Assembly: GCF_002866925.1 (NCBI RefSeq) | Contig: NZ_PKUQ01000031.1 | Location: forward strand, 124,001-188,000 | DNA from: Cohaesibacter celericrescens | GTDB lineage: Bacteria; Pseudomonadota; Alphaproteobacteria; Rhizobiales; Cohaesibacteraceae | Reading direction: 5' to 3' | Length of the DNA stretch: 64,000 nucleotides | In this document: in pieces, positions 25,966 through 36,144 of the stretch | How the letters are laid out: the number at the start of each line of letters is the position of its first letter | How positions within the stretch are numbered: position 1 is the stretch's first letter | Notes under the pieces: generated by a model | The model's input: the letters and a program-made list of their open reading frames with translations, nothing else | Databases searched by the model: none | Told to the model about the DNA's origin: nothing | Translations under genes and position numbers: made by a program

Positions 25966-27162
25966 TTAGGCCAGAGCGGCGACCAGTGAATTGAGCACCA
26001 AAAAACCGGCACGAGTGGCGCGAATCCGATTGTTGCCTTGCCGCTCGATTAGGCCAAGGCCAATAAGGTCATCCACTTTGTCCCAATCCATCGAGCGGCC
26101 CGCCAGTAGAGCATATCGATCCAGATTGATGCCTTCCTTGACGCGCAAGCCCATGATGAGAAATTCATCGCCTTGCTCTTCCGGACTCAAGCCATCCTCT
26201 GTTATTGCTCCGGTGCCTTGCTCTTCGACCCGCTTGAGCCAGCTTTCGGGGTGGCGCTCGTTGGCCGTGGCGATGCGGCCTGTTGGGAAGGTCAAACGAC
26301 CGTGGGCGCCTGCACCCACACCGACATAATCACCATAGCGCCAATAGGTCAGATTGTGCCGAGATTCAAAGCCCGGTTTGGCATGGTTGGAGATTTCATA
26401 AGCAGGCATGCCGTTGGCTTCCAACACATCATGAGTCATTTGATACAGCGCCACAGAGGTGTCTTCATCGGGCAAATCAAATTTACCATTGCGATAGAGA
26501 GCAAAAAACGGCGTATCTTGCTCAATGGTCAGTTGATAAAGAGACAAGTGATCAGCGGCGAGCGAAACAGCTTCTTCCAGTTCCTTTGCCCAATCGTCGG
26601 GCGTTTGTTTGGGCCGCGCATAGATAAGATCAAAGGACATACGAGGGAAATGGGTTTGCGCCAATGCAATGGCAGCGCGGGCTTCATCGGCGCTGTGCAA
26701 ACGTCCCAAGAAGCGCAATTGCTCGTCATGCAACGACTGGACCCCCAAAGACACACGATTCACCCCAGCGGCCGCATAGCCTTTGAAATGATCCGCTTCC
26801 ACCGAGGTAGGGTTGGCCTCTAGTGTGATTTCCGCATCCGCATCGACAGGCCACAGCTTTGCGATTGCATCCAGCAGATCCGCCACGATGGCAGGCTGCA
26901 TCAGGGACGGCGTGCCACCCCCAAAGAAAACTGACGTGACCGTTTTGTTCAGGCCGGCAGCTCTTTGTCTTTCGGCATACTGGCTTAGCTCGGCAATCAT
27001 GGCGCGAGCGAAGCGTTTTTGATCCACAGGTTTGTGGCGAACGTGGCTGTTGAAGTCGCAATAAGGGCATTTGGCCATGCAGAAAGGCCAGTGCAGATAG
27101 AGACCAAAGCCGGGATTATCCGGCCCTGGCATGGTTTCACTTTGTGCCCGTTGCTCGGTCAT
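25966..27162 (-). CDS. hemW: Radical SAM haem chaperone HemW
   Basis: Radical SAM protein of 398 residues. HWPFCMAKCPYCDFNSH holds the cluster cysteines at about residues 28, 32 and 35, followed by SVFFGGGTPSLM, EITLEANPTSVEADHF and RVSLGVQSLHDEQLRFLGR, all typical of the HemW/HemN-like group. It retains three Cys plus the following Phe, as in HemW, rather than the extra Cys of true coproporphyrinogen dehydrogenase HemN, so I call it the haem chaperone. A C-terminal winged-helix segment (GLGLIERQGNNRIRATRAGF) is present. It is 7 bases downstream of rdgB. Confidence 0.95.
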   Translation of the reverse strand: MTEQRAQSETMPGPDNPGFGLYLHWPFCMAKCPYCDFNSHVRHKPVDQKRFARAMIAELSQYAERQRAAGLNKTVTSVFFGGGTPSLMQPAIVADLLDAIAKLWPVDADAEITLEANPTSVEADHFKGYAAAGVNRVSLGVQSLHDEQLRFLGRLHSADEARAAIALAQTHFPRMSFDLIYARPKQTPDDWAKELEEAVSLAADHLSLYQLTIEQDTPFFALYRNGKFDLPDEDTSVALYQMTHDVLEANGMPAYEISNHAKPGFESRHNLTYWRYGDYVGVGAGAHGRLTFPTGRIATANERHPESWLKRVEEQGTGAITEDGLSPEEQGDEFLIMGLRVKEGINLDRYALLAGRSMDWDKVDDLIGLGLIERQGNNRIRATRAGFLVLNSLVAALA

Positions 27163-27169
27163 TCAGCCC

Positions 27170-27811
27170 TTATCCTTCCAGACAAGCATCAGCGAAGAGC
27201 TTAAACGCCCGCGAGCGGTGAGACAGACCCTTGTCTCCGCCAGGCTTCCAGCCGTGTTTTTGTTGAGAGTCCATTTCACCAAAGGTGATGCTATGGCCCT
27301 CTGGCTGGAACATCGGATCATATCCAAAGCCCTTATCACCACGCGGTGGCCAGACAGCTAGACCCTCGACTTCACCACGGAAAAACCGGGTTTCGCCATC
27401 CGGCCACGCAAGGCACAGAACCGCAATAAAGCGGCATGTGCGCTGATTGGCTTGTGTCGCCCCTTTGACCTGCAGCTTTTCTTCAACATTGCGCATGGCT
27501 TGAGCAAAATCCTTATCCGGACCCGCCCATCGAGCCGAATAGATGCCCGGGTCGCCATTCAATCCATCGACAGCAAAGCCGGAATCGTCGGCCAGAGCAG
27601 GCAGACCGGTCGCATTGGCGGCGGCCACCGCTTTCAATTCCGCATTGGCTTCAAAGGTCGTGCCCGTTTCTTCTGGCTCTTCCAAGTCCAACTCGGTTGC
27701 GGTTTTTACGGTCAGACCATAATGGGCAAGCAATTCGCGAATTTCACGAATTTTGCCCTGATTATGGCTGGCAACGACAAGCGGTGTTTGTGCGGTAAGC
27801 TTGTTTGTCAT
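27170..27811 (-). CDS. rdgB: Non-canonical purine NTP pyrophosphatase (RdgB/HAM1)
   Basis: Hydrolyses ITP, dITP and XTP to clear damaged purine nucleotides. The 213-residue protein shows [20 protein letters not shown], the substrate motif [20 protein letters not shown] with catalytic Asp residues, and [20 protein letters not shown] with SHRSRAF near the end. It is between rph and hemW (15 and 7 bases), a common arrangement in this order. Confidence 0.97.
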   Translation of the reverse strand: MTNKLTAQTPLVVASHNQGKIREIRELLAHYGLTVKTATELDLEEPEETGTTFEANAELKAVAAANATGLPALADDSGFAVDGLNGDPGIYSARWAGPDKDFAQAMRNVEEKLQVKGATQANQRTCRFIAVLCLAWPDGETRFFRGEVEGLAVWPPRGDKGFGYDPMFQPEGHSITFGEMDSQQKHGWKPGGDKGLSHRSRAFKLFADACLEG

Positions 27812-27826
27812 CCTGCGCCCCTCGGT

Positions 27827-28549
27827 TTATTCAGCTGCATCAGCCGTTTGTAGGACCAGCAATTCGCTGATGCCCTTTTTGGCCAATGCCAGCAGTGCCA
27901 TCAATTCTTCTTCCGAGAAAGGCTCGCCTTCAGCTGTGCCCTGAATTTCGACAATGCCACCCTTACCGGTCATAACAAAGTTGGCGTCTGTTTCGGCATC
28001 CGAATCTTCCAGATAATCAAGATCAAGAACCGGCGTGCCAGCATAAATGCCGCAAGAAATGGCCGCGACCTGATCTTTCAGAATTACAGCATCGGCAGCG
28101 ATCATGCCACGGGTGCGCATCCATTCGATGCAGTCATTGAGCGCGATCCAAGCACCAGTGATGGACGCGGTGCGGGTGCCGCCATCGGCCTGAATGACGT
28201 CGCAGTCAACAGTGATTTGCCGCTCGCCGAGAGCACCGAGATCCACGATGGCGCGCAATGAGCGGCCAATTAGACGCTGGATTTCCTGAGTACGGCCCGA
28301 CTGCTTGCCTGCTTGGGATTCGCGGCGCATACGGTCACCAGTGGCGCGGGGCAACATGCCATATTCGGCCGTGACCCAACCACGATTCTGACCGCGCAAC
28401 CAAGGCGGGATTCGCTCTTCAAGGCTTGCAGTGCAAAGAACATGGGTGTCACCGCTTTTGATCAAGCAGGAGCCTTCCGCATGTTTGGAGACATTGCGCG
28501 TGATGCTCACTTCACGTTTCTGGTCGGGCGTTCGTTTGGAAGGGCGCAT
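27827..28549 (-). CDS. rph: Ribonuclease PH
   Basis: Phosphorolytic 3'-5' exoribonuclease that trims tRNA 3' ends. The 240-residue protein starts [19 protein letters not shown] and contains [50 protein letters not shown] and [19 protein letters not shown], the family's phosphate- and metal-binding elements. The ATG at 28549 is set by an AGGAG site; a much longer upstream frame is not supported. It leads the rph-rdgB-hemW operon and diverges from hrcA. Confidence 0.98.
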   Translation of the reverse strand: MRPSKRTPDQKREVSITRNVSKHAEGSCLIKSGDTHVLCTASLEERIPPWLRGQNRGWVTAEYGMLPRATGDRMRRESQAGKQSGRTQEIQRLIGRSLRAIVDLGALGERQITVDCDVIQADGGTRTASITGAWIALNDCIEWMRTRGMIAADAVILKDQVAAISCGIYAGTPVLDLDYLEDSDAETDANFVMTGKGGIVEIQGTAEGEPFSEEELMALLALAKKGISELLVLQTADAAE

Positions 28550-28836
28550 AAAAATCTCCTGCCTTGCCGTTGTTTTAGATGCTAATTGGATATCAAGCAT
28601 TTCGGGGCGAATCACCCCATCGCTTGTCAATTCGCATACAGTGTCTATATGAAATTTTGTGCAACACGTATTTCGATACATGAGGCATTGCTTGGGACTT
28701 CTTAGAAGTGCTGGCCTTGATAGACAAGGGCCGCTTGCAGCTTTTCGTGTTTTTGGGGCATAACAATGGTTCTGGCTTCGCACCTTTGGTGCCGATGTAT
28801 GATTGGCAAACGGAGCAGAACACTGAAAGTAGCGAC

Positions 28837-29928
28837 ATGATTGATCGTGACCACTTTAATCCCTTTCCTCAGCTTACAGGGCTGGATGACCGATCGAAGG
28901 ATATTTTCCGCACCATTGTGGAATCATACCTCAATACGGGCGATCCTGTGGGGTCGCGCAATATTTCCAAAGCCCTACCCATTTCCCTATCTCCCGCTTC
29001 TGTGCGCAATGCGATGTCCGATCTGGAGCAATTGGGCCTGATTTATGCGCCACACACCAGCGCCGGGCGCCTGCCAACAGAAATCGGGCTGCGCTTCTTT
29101 GTCGATGCGATGATGGAGTTTGGTGACCTATCCAACGATGAGCGACATAAAATCGAACGCCAAATGGTTTCCACACATCAACCCGAGGCGGGGGTGGAAC
29201 ACTTGTTGACCAAGGCCAGCCAAATGTTATCCGGTCTGTCCTCCGGCGCAGGGTTGGTATTGACCACAAAACAAGACAAGCGTCTCAAACATGTTGAGTT
29301 TGTCCGCCTTGAAGCCACCAAGGCGTTGGTCGTGTTGGTCGATGAAGAAGACAGGGTTGAAAACCGTTTGATTGATTTGCCGTCCGGCTTGCCCGCCTCG
29401 GCAATGACCGAAGCCAGCAATTTTCTCAATGCGCATATTCGGGGCAAAACCCTAGCAGACGCTCAAATGGAGATTGAGGCCCATCGCCATGAATTGCAGG
29501 CAGAACTAGACGGTCTGACAGCGAAGCTGGTAGAAGCCGGTCTGGCAACGTGGGCAGGAGCAAGCACCGATCGCCCTCAAAGCCTCATTGTTCGGGGTCG
29601 GTCGAATTTGCTGGAAAATGTCACAGCATTGGAAGATCTGGACCGAATTCGTCATTTGTTTGATGATCTTGAATCAAAGCGCGATCTCATTCAACTGCTT
29701 GAACTGGCCGAGAAAGGCGATGGCGTCCGGATTTATATCGGTTCTGAAAATCAACTCTTTTCGCTTTCCGGCTCATCGGTCATTGTATCGCCTTATCGAG
29801 ACAGCGAACAAAAAATTGTGGGAATATTGGGGATTATCGGGCCCACTCGACTCAATTATGCGCGGATTGTACCGATGGTTGATTACACAGCACGTGTCTT
29901 GAGCAGCATGCTATCCGACCCGAACTGA
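28837..29928 (+). CDS. hrcA: Heat-inducible transcription repressor HrcA
   Basis: Represses groESL in alphaproteobacteria by binding the CIRCE operator; GroEL modulates it. The 363-residue protein has the N-terminal winged helix ([20 protein letters not shown] then [19 protein letters not shown] and [18 protein letters not shown]), a central GAF-like part, and the ending [20 protein letters not shown] with [12 protein letters not shown]. The ribosome site before 28837 is weak (GAAAG), and a Met at 28795 is an alternative. No CIRCE element was found in this window, so its target is elsewhere. grpE follows after 181 bases. Confidence 0.96.
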   Translation: MIDRDHFNPFPQLTGLDDRSKDIFRTIVESYLNTGDPVGSRNISKALPISLSPASVRNAMSDLEQLGLIYAPHTSAGRLPTEIGLRFFVDAMMEFGDLSNDERHKIERQMVSTHQPEAGVEHLLTKASQMLSGLSSGAGLVLTTKQDKRLKHVEFVRLEATKALVVLVDEEDRVENRLIDLPSGLPASAMTEASNFLNAHIRGKTLADAQMEIEAHRHELQAELDGLTAKLVEAGLATWAGASTDRPQSLIVRGRSNLLENVTALEDLDRIRHLFDDLESKRDLIQLLELAEKGDGVRIYIGSENQLFSLSGSSVIVSPYRDSEQKIVGILGIIGPTRLNYARIVPMVDYTARVLSSMLSDPN

Positions 29929-30024
29929 TTACAATATTATGCAGCAGAAGCGAGGGATATAAACTTTTTTCGCTCCGAGATATTCACCTGTTATCGATGC
30001 AGCACTTGATTTTTTGCTCAGAAA

Positions 30025-30063
30025 GCCTGATATCCGGTGCAAATGAGCACCTGCTTGATAGGC
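30025..30063 (+). promoter_or_regulatory. Nested hairpin in grpE leader
   Basis: GGTGC (30036-30040) and GCACC (30047-30051) form a perfect 5-bp stem, enclosed by GCCT (30025-30028) and AGGC (30060-30063) with an internal bulge. It lies about 50 bases before the grpE start; its role is unproven. Confidence 0.35.
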
Positions 30064-30109
30064 AGTAAAACCGCTTGCAAGGTGCATAATCCAAATTAGA
30101 GGCCAACAT

Positions 30110-30763
30110 ATGTCTGACGAATTGCAAAACGCCGACGCTGTAGAGGGTGCAAACGCTGAGGCCCAGGCGGACGAATCCACTCAGGGTGAAACCTATCTCA
30201 ATCCGTTGGAAGCCGCCGAGCTTCGCATCGCTGAATTGGAAAAAGAAGCATCTGATATGAAAGATCAGTTGCTGCGTACCATCGCCGAGATGGAGAATCT
30301 AAGACGCCGGACACAAAAAGAAGTACAGGACGCCAAGCAATTTTCTGTCGCCAGCTTTGCCCGTGACATGCTGGGCGTTGCCGACAATCTGCGGCGCGGC
30401 CTTGAAGTGATTACCGATGAGCAGCGGGCTCAGGCTGACGGTGCACTGAAGGCATTGCTGGAAGGCACCGACTTGACCGAGCGCGAGATGCTCAAAACCC
30501 TTGAAAAGCATGGCGTCAAAAAGCTTAATCCCGAGGGCGAAAAGTTTGATCCAAATTATCATCAAGCCATGTTTGAAGTGCCAAATCCTGATGTTCCCAA
30601 TAACACTGTCGTACAGGTGATTCAGGCAGGCTATGTTATCGGAACACGTATGTTGCGCCCGGCTATGGTCGGCGTTTCAAAAGGCGGCCCGAAAGCCTCG
30701 CCAAAAGTCGTTGATATTAACGGTGAAGAAGCTGCTTCTGGTGGTTTTGATAAAACAGTTTAA
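30110..30763 (+). CDS. grpE: Nucleotide exchange factor GrpE
   Basis: Co-chaperone that releases ADP from DnaK and also senses heat. The 217-residue protein has an acidic N-terminus, a long coiled-coil (roughly residues 35-85, including [20 protein letters not shown] and [16 protein letters not shown]), and a C-terminal beta domain with [12 protein letters not shown] and [20 protein letters not shown] followed by VGVSKG. It is downstream of hrcA and followed by a strong terminator, apart from dnaK-dnaJ, which lie 10.6 kb away. Confidence 0.97.
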   Translation: MSDELQNADAVEGANAEAQADESTQGETYLNPLEAAELRIAELEKEASDMKDQLLRTIAEMENLRRRTQKEVQDAKQFSVASFARDMLGVADNLRRGLEVITDEQRAQADGALKALLEGTDLTEREMLKTLEKHGVKKLNPEGEKFDPNYHQAMFEVPNPDVPNNTVVQVIQAGYVIGTRMLRPAMVGVSKGGPKASPKVVDINGEEAASGGFDKTV

Positions 30764-30803
30764 ACCATTTCTCTCAATGATATTTTCAATTAGGGCGGTT
30801 CAC

Positions 30804-30843
30804 AGGCCCCTTTCGTTTTGAGACGAAAGGGGCCTCGTTATTT
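30804..30843 (+). terminator. Strong Rho-independent terminator of grpE
   Basis: Perfect 13-bp stem: arms at 30804-30816 and 30823-30835 (AGGCCCCTTTCGT and its complement), loop of six, then CGTTATTTT. Confidence 0.9.
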
Positions 30844-30845
30844 TA

Positions 30846-31111
30846 AGGCATTGGATGCGCGCCCCGCGCCTCAAAAAAAGACTGAAAACTCTTCATGTGC
30901 GCTGTTTCGTCGCAGTAAATAGGCGCAAGTTGGTGACGCTGTATGACTTCGATCAAAGTTGAACAAAATCTCATTGGCTAAATTGAATTTAACCTTGTGG
31001 TTCGGGTTAGCCAGTGCGTCTCTCTCCTCCCCTCGACGTTCCTCTGCTGGCGCTTATGCCCATGGATCACACCTTCAAGGAGACTCCCAAGTGAGTCTCC
31101 TTTTCTTTTTC
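30846..31111 (+). ncRNA. Candidate small RNA ending in an orphan terminator
   Basis: The 300-odd bases after the grpE terminator contain no open reading frame of note but end in a second textbook plus-strand terminator. An independent transcript would explain it. The 5' end is unknown, so the left boundary is only the end of the grpE terminator. I did not recognise 6S, SRP, tmRNA or RNase P RNA signatures in it. Confidence 0.3.
31077..31111 (+). terminator. Orphan Rho-independent terminator
   Basis: AAGGAGACT (31077-31085), loop of eight, AGTCTCCTT (31094-31102) then TTCTTTTTC. It points in the plus direction, while the neighbouring lysR gene ends on the minus strand; the minus reading has no T-run. 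Confidence 0.8.
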
Positions 31112-31138
31112 AAAATACTATTGGCGATGATTGTGTGC

Positions 31139-32026
31139 CTACGCGATCCGCATGTTGGTAAGCAGCCACGCGCGGAACTGCACCGCGGCAGGATTGGCAT
31201 GACCTCGGCGGCGCATCAAATAATAGCTTCGGCCTGTTGGCATGGGTGTCTTTGTCAAAGATACGAGAAACCCTTCCTGCAACGCTTGTGCAATGGACAG
31301 AGACCGGGCAATCAATAGGCCCCGCGCCTGCTTTGCCGCTTCAACTGCCAACCATTGATTGGGATAGCGCAGACCGGACGTCCAATCACGCTCGGGTGAT
31401 GCATTTTGCGCGGCCCAGTTCGACCAATCTCCTTCACAAAGCGCATCATGCAACAATGTAACCGATTTCCAATTGTGGGGATCCTGAAGGCCCAACAGAT
31501 CCCGATATTGCAAGGTGCACACGGGCTGTAGTGTGTCTTCGAATAAAAAGTCTGACAACACGTCACGTGCCATTGCTTCTTTGGTGCCGATTACAAAATC
31601 TACATCTCCATTTTTGGATAACGGGATCGATTTCTCCGCAGTTTTGACATCGATCACAATACCGGGATTTTTGGCATAAAAGTCAGACAGGCGCAGCAAC
31701 AACCATCCGTCCGCCAGAGCGGGTGCCATTGCAATAGTAAGGCTGATAGCGTCGCTTTGTGTTCTTTCCGGCGGTAACAATATTGCCATGTCATCGAGAA
31801 TACGACTGAGGCGGCCCAACAGATCGGCCCCTTTTTCCGTCAGCTTCACCCCGTTAGCACGACGCAAAAAAAGTGACTCGCCAAGCCAATGCTCCAAGCC
31901 TTTTACGTGTTGGCTCACGGCTGTTGGCGTCACATCCAACTCGTGTGCGGCACGCGAAAATGACCCATACCGCGCCGCGGCTTCAAACGCCTTAACCGCA
32001 CTGAAAGGCGGTAGTTTTCTTACCAC
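31139..32026 (-). CDS. LysR family transcriptional regulator (GcvA-like)
   Basis: DNA-binding regulator of 295 residues. The N-terminal winged helix-turn-helix reads AFEAAARYGSFSRAAHELDV then TPTAVSQHVKGLEHWLG, and LFLRRANGVKLTEKGADLL is typical of the GcvA/AmpR-like subgroup. The C-terminal effector domain follows (residues about 95-290). No divergent target gene adjoins it; putA lies upstream on the same strand with its terminator between. Target and ligand are unknown. Confidence 0.92.
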   Translation of the reverse strand: MVRKLPPFSAVKAFEAAARYGSFSRAAHELDVTPTAVSQHVKGLEHWLGESLFLRRANGVKLTEKGADLLGRLSRILDDMAILLPPERTQSDAISLTIAMAPALADGWLLLRLSDFYAKNPGIVIDVKTAEKSIPLSKNGDVDFVIGTKEAMARDVLSDFLFEDTLQPVCTLQYRDLLGLQDPHNWKSVTLLHDALCEGDWSNWAAQNASPERDWTSGLRYPNQWLAVEAAKQARGLLIARSLSIAQALQEGFLVSLTKTPMPTGRSYYLMRRRGHANPAAVQFRAWLLTNMRIA

Positions 32027-32325
32027 ACCATTCTCAGCTCAACACTCGACTTATCAATTCATTCGCGAAGAATTGACAATTCGCTTTCTTTTTCTGGATC
32101 ATATAGCTCTCAAAAGAACAAGCTATGTAAAGTTTTACTACCCCTATTCTAACTTATGCTTAGCATCATGACCAGCAACATTTGAATTGCAGCTTCATAA
32201 CCAATTCGAAATTCATGTTTTTTCGTTCAGATGTCAGGGTTGATCTCATTCTCCTGGCTTATTTCATAAAAAAGCCCTCGCCAGCCAAGCGCCGACGAGG
32301 GTAGGTTTAGGGGACTTAAAGGTTC
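32027..32325. other. lysR promoter region and end of putA transcript
   Basis: About 300 bases. The putA terminator occupies 32267-32302. The AT-rich remainder next to lysR (32040-32200) should hold its promoter, but I see no distinct repeat or operator. Confidence 0.5.
32262..32301 (-). terminator. Rho-independent terminator of putA
   Basis: CCCTCG (32275-32280) and CGAGGG (32296-32301) form the base of a stem with further internal GC pairing. On the minus strand it is followed by CTTTTTTATG. Confidence 0.85.
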
Positions 32326-35300
32326 TTACGCGACCGATTTTATTCCTTCTGCAGCGGACAACAAAGACGCGTTGCCGCCAGCAGCCGTGGTATCAATGCA
32401 AAGATGACGTTCGAGAATATAGCGACATGGATCGGCCTCAACGATCAATGGCACAAGAGGACCATCGCGCTTGGCTAAAGCTGTTCTTATGGCAATCAAT
32501 TCATCGAGACCAGCATTGCTTGCAATCGCATCAATTCCCTCAAGGCTTGCGATCATTTCGAGTTCGATATGACCATCAACGCCAACAACTGGAGCACCAG
32601 CCGCAGTCAGCGTCGCTGCAAAGGCTTCGGCCTTCTCTCCGACCATGACAACAGCGTTGCCGGCCACCAGAGCCGCGACGGATTGCATGAATAGAGCATG
32701 CACATCCGGTCCTGTCACGAGTACAATACCACGCGGCACAAATGTGAGGCGATTGGATTCCCCTGTTGGACCAGGCAGATCTTGCGGTGCCAGATCACAC
32801 TGCATGTAAGCCATAAAATCACTCGGCATATCAGTGCAATTTTTAAGGGCCTCGAAACGGTCCTGATTTGCCTGCCAAGCGGCATGGGTATTTTTATCGG
32901 CAATCACTGTGTGTATTGCCCTTTGCAACACGTCAGCGGAGGCGACTCCAGCAGGTGCGACTTGGCTTTCATATCGAGGTGCTTGGTAGAAGCGCTCTAC
33001 ATAATGTGGACCGCCTGCCTTTGGACCGGTTCCAGACAGCCCTTCACCACCGAAGGGTTGGGACCCGACGATCGCGCCAATCTGGTTTCGGTTAACATAG
33101 GTATTGCCAACTTCAATCTGATCAACAATCTCTTGTACTCTATTGTCCATGCGCGTGTGCAGGCCAAAGGTAAGACCGAAGCCTTTATCGTTTATTGACT
33201 TGATCACATCATTGATTTTGCTTGCTGAGAATGAGGCGACATGCAGAACAGGGCCAAAGATCTCTTCTTCCAGCTCTTCAATCCCAGAAAGCTCAACAAT
33301 AGACGGAGCGCAAAACAACCCCTTTTGAGGCACAGGCATTTGCTTGAGCAGCTTGCCCCTCGCCTTCATTTTCTCACAATGGCCATCAATTTTAGTCTTG
33401 GCCAGTTGATCAATAACCGGACCAATGTCAGTGCTCCATTTCCAAGGATCACCAAGCGCCAATTCATCCATCGCGCCACACAGCATTTCGATCACTTTGT
33501 CGTAAATATCCTCTTGCACATAGAGCATACGAAGGGCGGAACAGCGCTGCCCTGCTGACTGAAAGCTGGAGGCAACGATGTCTCTCACCGCTTGTTCCGG
33601 CAAGGCGGTCGAGTCCACGACCATCGCATTCAGGCCACCGGTTTCGGCGATCAGTGGCGCGTCGGGTGCCAAATTGGCCGCCATGGCCTTGTTGATCAAT
33701 TGAGCCGTGGGTGTAGAACCGGTGAAACAGACACCAGCAATGCGCGGATCGCTGGTGAGCGGCGCGCCGACCGTAGGCCCATCGCCGGGCAACAACTGCA
33801 ACGCCGCGATAGGCACTCCAGCCTGATGCATCATCTCAACTGCACGGAAGGCAATCAACGGGGTCTGTCCTGCCGGTTTGGCGATTACGGCGTTACCTGC
33901 TGCGAGCGCAGCAAGGATTTGGCCTGTGAAAATAGCAAGCGGGAAGTTCCAAGGCGATATGCATGTGATCGTTCCGCGTGGATTTTTCTCGGCCTCTCCG
34001 GCCAAACGCTCTGCCTCATTGGCATAAAAACGTGCGAAGTCGACCGCTTCGCGGACCTCGCCGATACCATCCAGCATAATTTTTCCCGCCTCACGGGTCG
34101 CAAGAGCGAAGAATTCTTCGGCGTTGGCTTCATAAAGATCCGCAACCTTGCGCAGTACGCGTGCGCGCTCGGACACGGCGATCTGGGACCATTGTTCAAC
34201 TCCCGCCTTGCTGTTTGCAAGCGCCGCCTCCACATCCTCAGCATTGGCTTCTACCACATTGCCAATATGATCGGAGGAGTCAGCTGAATTGAACATCGAT
34301 TTTGTTTCTGATGCGGATTGATGTCCAGAAATCAAAGGATGAGCCGACCATACATGGGATTTAAACCGCCCTCGCGCAGCATCCAATGCCTCGATCACGA
34401 CGGGATCTGTGTGATCCCAGCCTTTGGCATTGACGCGCCCTTTGCCGAAAATATCTGCTGGTTTGGTCAAATATGGGTTGGCTATGGCCTCCCCCAATGC
34501 CCTCACCTGAGCAAACGGATCTTTGGCAATTTCTTCCGGGGCAATTGTCTCATCAACAATCTGATTGACAAAAGATGAGTTGGCACCATTTTCTAGCAAA
34601 CGGCGCACCAGATAAGCCAACAGATCCGAATGAGCCCCAACCGGGGCGTAGATACGACAGTTGATCTTTTCTCCTTTCATGACCGTTTCAAAAAGGCTTT
34701 CTCCCATGCCGTGCAGACGTTGAAATTCGAAGCGATCCTTATCAACACCCATCATCTGGGCAATTTCCAAGATAGCGGCCACCGAATGGGCATTGTGTGA
34801 AGCAAATTGCGGGTAAATGCGGTCGGTCATGTCAAGCAAGCGGCGGGCATTGCTGAGATAGGATACGTCGCTGTTCACCTTGCGCGTAAAAACGGGGAAA
34901 CCGGAAAGACCCATCACCTGAGCGCGTTTGATTTCTGTGTCCCAATAAGCCCCTTTGACCAAGCGCACAGTAATTTTGCGATCGAGCTTTTGGGCCAGCA
35001 TATAGAGCCAATCAATAACAAAGGAGGCGCGATGCCCAAACGTCTGCACTACGACACCGAACCCGTCCCACCCAGCGAGGGCAGGATTGGACAGCACTTG
35101 TTCGATCACATCGAGGGAAATATCGAGCCGATCCATTTCTTCGGCATCTATATTGAAACCCATGTTGGCTGATTTGGCCAGCAATGCGAGCGCAAAGGTG
35201 CGTGACGTCAATTCAGTCAGAACGCGCTCTTTCTTGGCTATTTCATAGCGCGGATGCAGCGCAGAGAGCTTGACCGAAATACCTGGGTTTTTATGGATTG

Positions 35301-36018
35301 ATTTGGATTTGCAATGAGGTGCAAGTTCGGTGATCGCATCAGAATAAGACAGGTGATATTTTTTGGCATCATCCTCGGTGCGGGCCGATTCGCCAAGCAT
35401 GTCGTAAGAGTAGGTATACCCCTTGTCCTGCATCCCCTTTGCGCGATTGGTCGCTTTTTCAATTGTGGTGCCAAGAACAAACTGTCGCCCCAGCTCTTTC
35501 ATTGCCTGCGCCACTGCGGTACGCACCACCGGTTCGCCCATGCGCTTGACCATAGAATGCAGGGTAGAGACGAGACCTTGTTGTTCCTGATCTTTCAATA
35601 TTTTTCCCGTAAGCATCAGCGCCCAAGTGGATGCGTTGATCATAGGGGATGAAGATTGCCCCAGATGCACGCCCCATTCACTTGGCGCGATTTTATCGGA
35701 AATCAGCGCATCAATGGTTTCGTCGTCTGGCACCCGCAGCAAAGCTTCAGCCAAACACATAAGAGCAACACCTTCACGGGTCGACAAACCATATTGTGCG
35801 AGAAAATTCTCCATCATGGTTGGGGTGGTTGAGGACCGAATTGCCCGAATGAGATCGGCCGCGCGTTGGCTGGCGCTTTTGCCCAGACTTTCATCCATAT
35901 GGGCATCTTCCATCAAGCGTCGCACATTAGTGGCTTCATCAGCCAAATAATGGTCGCGAATGATATGGCGCAAATCAGTCAAACGGGTATCAAGATCAAG
36001 CGTATCAGAATCAAGCAT
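32326..36018 (-). CDS. putA: Bifunctional proline dehydrogenase / L-glutamate gamma-semialdehyde dehydrogenase
   Basis: Oxidises proline to glutamate in two channelled steps using FAD and NAD. At 1230 residues it has the helical arm (about 1-130), the proline dehydrogenase barrel (about 185-480, with VRLVKGAYWDTEIKRAQVMG), the aldehyde dehydrogenase (about 570-1030, general-base region LIAETGGLNAMVVDS and catalytic Cys in SAGQRCSALR), and a C-terminal ALDH-like tail. The E. coli-type N-terminal ribbon-helix-helix DNA-binding domain is absent, so it is not self-regulating. Regulation is expected from the divergent Lrp-type gene 240 bases away. Confidence 0.97.
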   Translation of the reverse strand: MLDSDTLDLDTRLTDLRHIIRDHYLADEATNVRRLMEDAHMDESLGKSASQRAADLIRAIRSSTTPTMMENFLAQYGLSTREGVALMCLAEALLRVPDDETIDALISDKIAPSEWGVHLGQSSSPMINASTWALMLTGKILKDQEQQGLVSTLHSMVKRMGEPVVRTAVAQAMKELGRQFVLGTTIEKATNRAKGMQDKGYTYSYDMLGESARTEDDAKKYHLSYSDAITELAPHCKSKSIHKNPGISVKLSALHPRYEIAKKERVLTELTSRTFALALLAKSANMGFNIDAEEMDRLDISLDVIEQVLSNPALAGWDGFGVVVQTFGHRASFVIDWLYMLAQKLDRKITVRLVKGAYWDTEIKRAQVMGLSGFPVFTRKVNSDVSYLSNARRLLDMTDRIYPQFASHNAHSVAAILEIAQMMGVDKDRFEFQRLHGMGESLFETVMKGEKINCRIYAPVGAHSDLLAYLVRRLLENGANSSFVNQIVDETIAPEEIAKDPFAQVRALGEAIANPYLTKPADIFGKGRVNAKGWDHTDPVVIEALDAARGRFKSHVWSAHPLISGHQSASETKSMFNSADSSDHIGNVVEANAEDVEAALANSKAGVEQWSQIAVSERARVLRKVADLYEANAEEFFALATREAGKIMLDGIGEVREAVDFARFYANEAERLAGEAEKNPRGTITCISPWNFPLAIFTGQILAALAAGNAVIAKPAGQTPLIAFRAVEMMHQAGVPIAALQLLPGDGPTVGAPLTSDPRIAGVCFTGSTPTAQLINKAMAANLAPDAPLIAETGGLNAMVVDSTALPEQAVRDIVASSFQSAGQRCSALRMLYVQEDIYDKVIEMLCGAMDELALGDPWKWSTDIGPVIDQLAKTKIDGHCEKMKARGKLLKQMPVPQKGLFCAPSIVELSGIEELEEEIFGPVLHVASFSASKINDVIKSINDKGFGLTFGLHTRMDNRVQEIVDQIEVGNTYVNRNQIGAIVGSQPFGGEGLSGTGPKAGGPHYVERFYQAPRYESQVAPAGVASADVLQRAIHTVIADKNTHAAWQANQDRFEALKNCTDMPSDFMAYMQCDLAPQDLPGPTGESNRLTFVPRGIVLVTGPDVHALFMQSVAALVAGNAVVMVGEKAEAFAATLTAAGAPVVGVDGHIELEMIASLEGIDAIASNAGLDELIAIRTALAKRDGPLVPLIVEADPCRYILERHLCIDTTAAGGNASLLSAAEGIKSVA

Positions 36019-36071
36019 TGTGGCGCTCCAGGAAGGGTTTGCCTCAACAATCTTTTCGATTTTTTATAGTG

Positions 36072-36099
36072 GTGCGACCCGCATAGAAATATGTGCGAC
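36072..36099. promoter_or_regulatory. Direct repeats upstream of putA (candidate PutR sites)
   Basis: GTGCGAC occurs at 36072-36078 and 36093-36099, exactly 21 bp (two helical turns) apart, 54-81 bases upstream of the putA start. Phased repeats suit binding by an Lrp-type oligomer (inference). Confidence 0.4.
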
Positions 36100-36128
36100 A
36101 GAAGCCCGGATGTTGAGGAAATTAGATT

Positions 36129-36144
36129 GCAATTATTTTATTGC
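36129..36144. promoter_or_regulatory. AT-centred inverted repeat in putA-putR region
   Basis: GCAATTATTTTATTGC has 5-bp inverted arms around an AT core, the form of Lrp/AsnC operators. It lies between the divergent putA and putR starts. Confidence 0.45.

Noticed and set aside
31005..31025. GGTTCGGG reminiscent of a tRNA T-arm
   Set aside because: No acceptor stem, anticodon stem or correctly placed partner arm is present around it.
33592..34287. 231-codon open frame antisense to putA
   Set aside because: Overlaps the intact aldehyde dehydrogenase domain; composition is that of a reverse-frame shadow.
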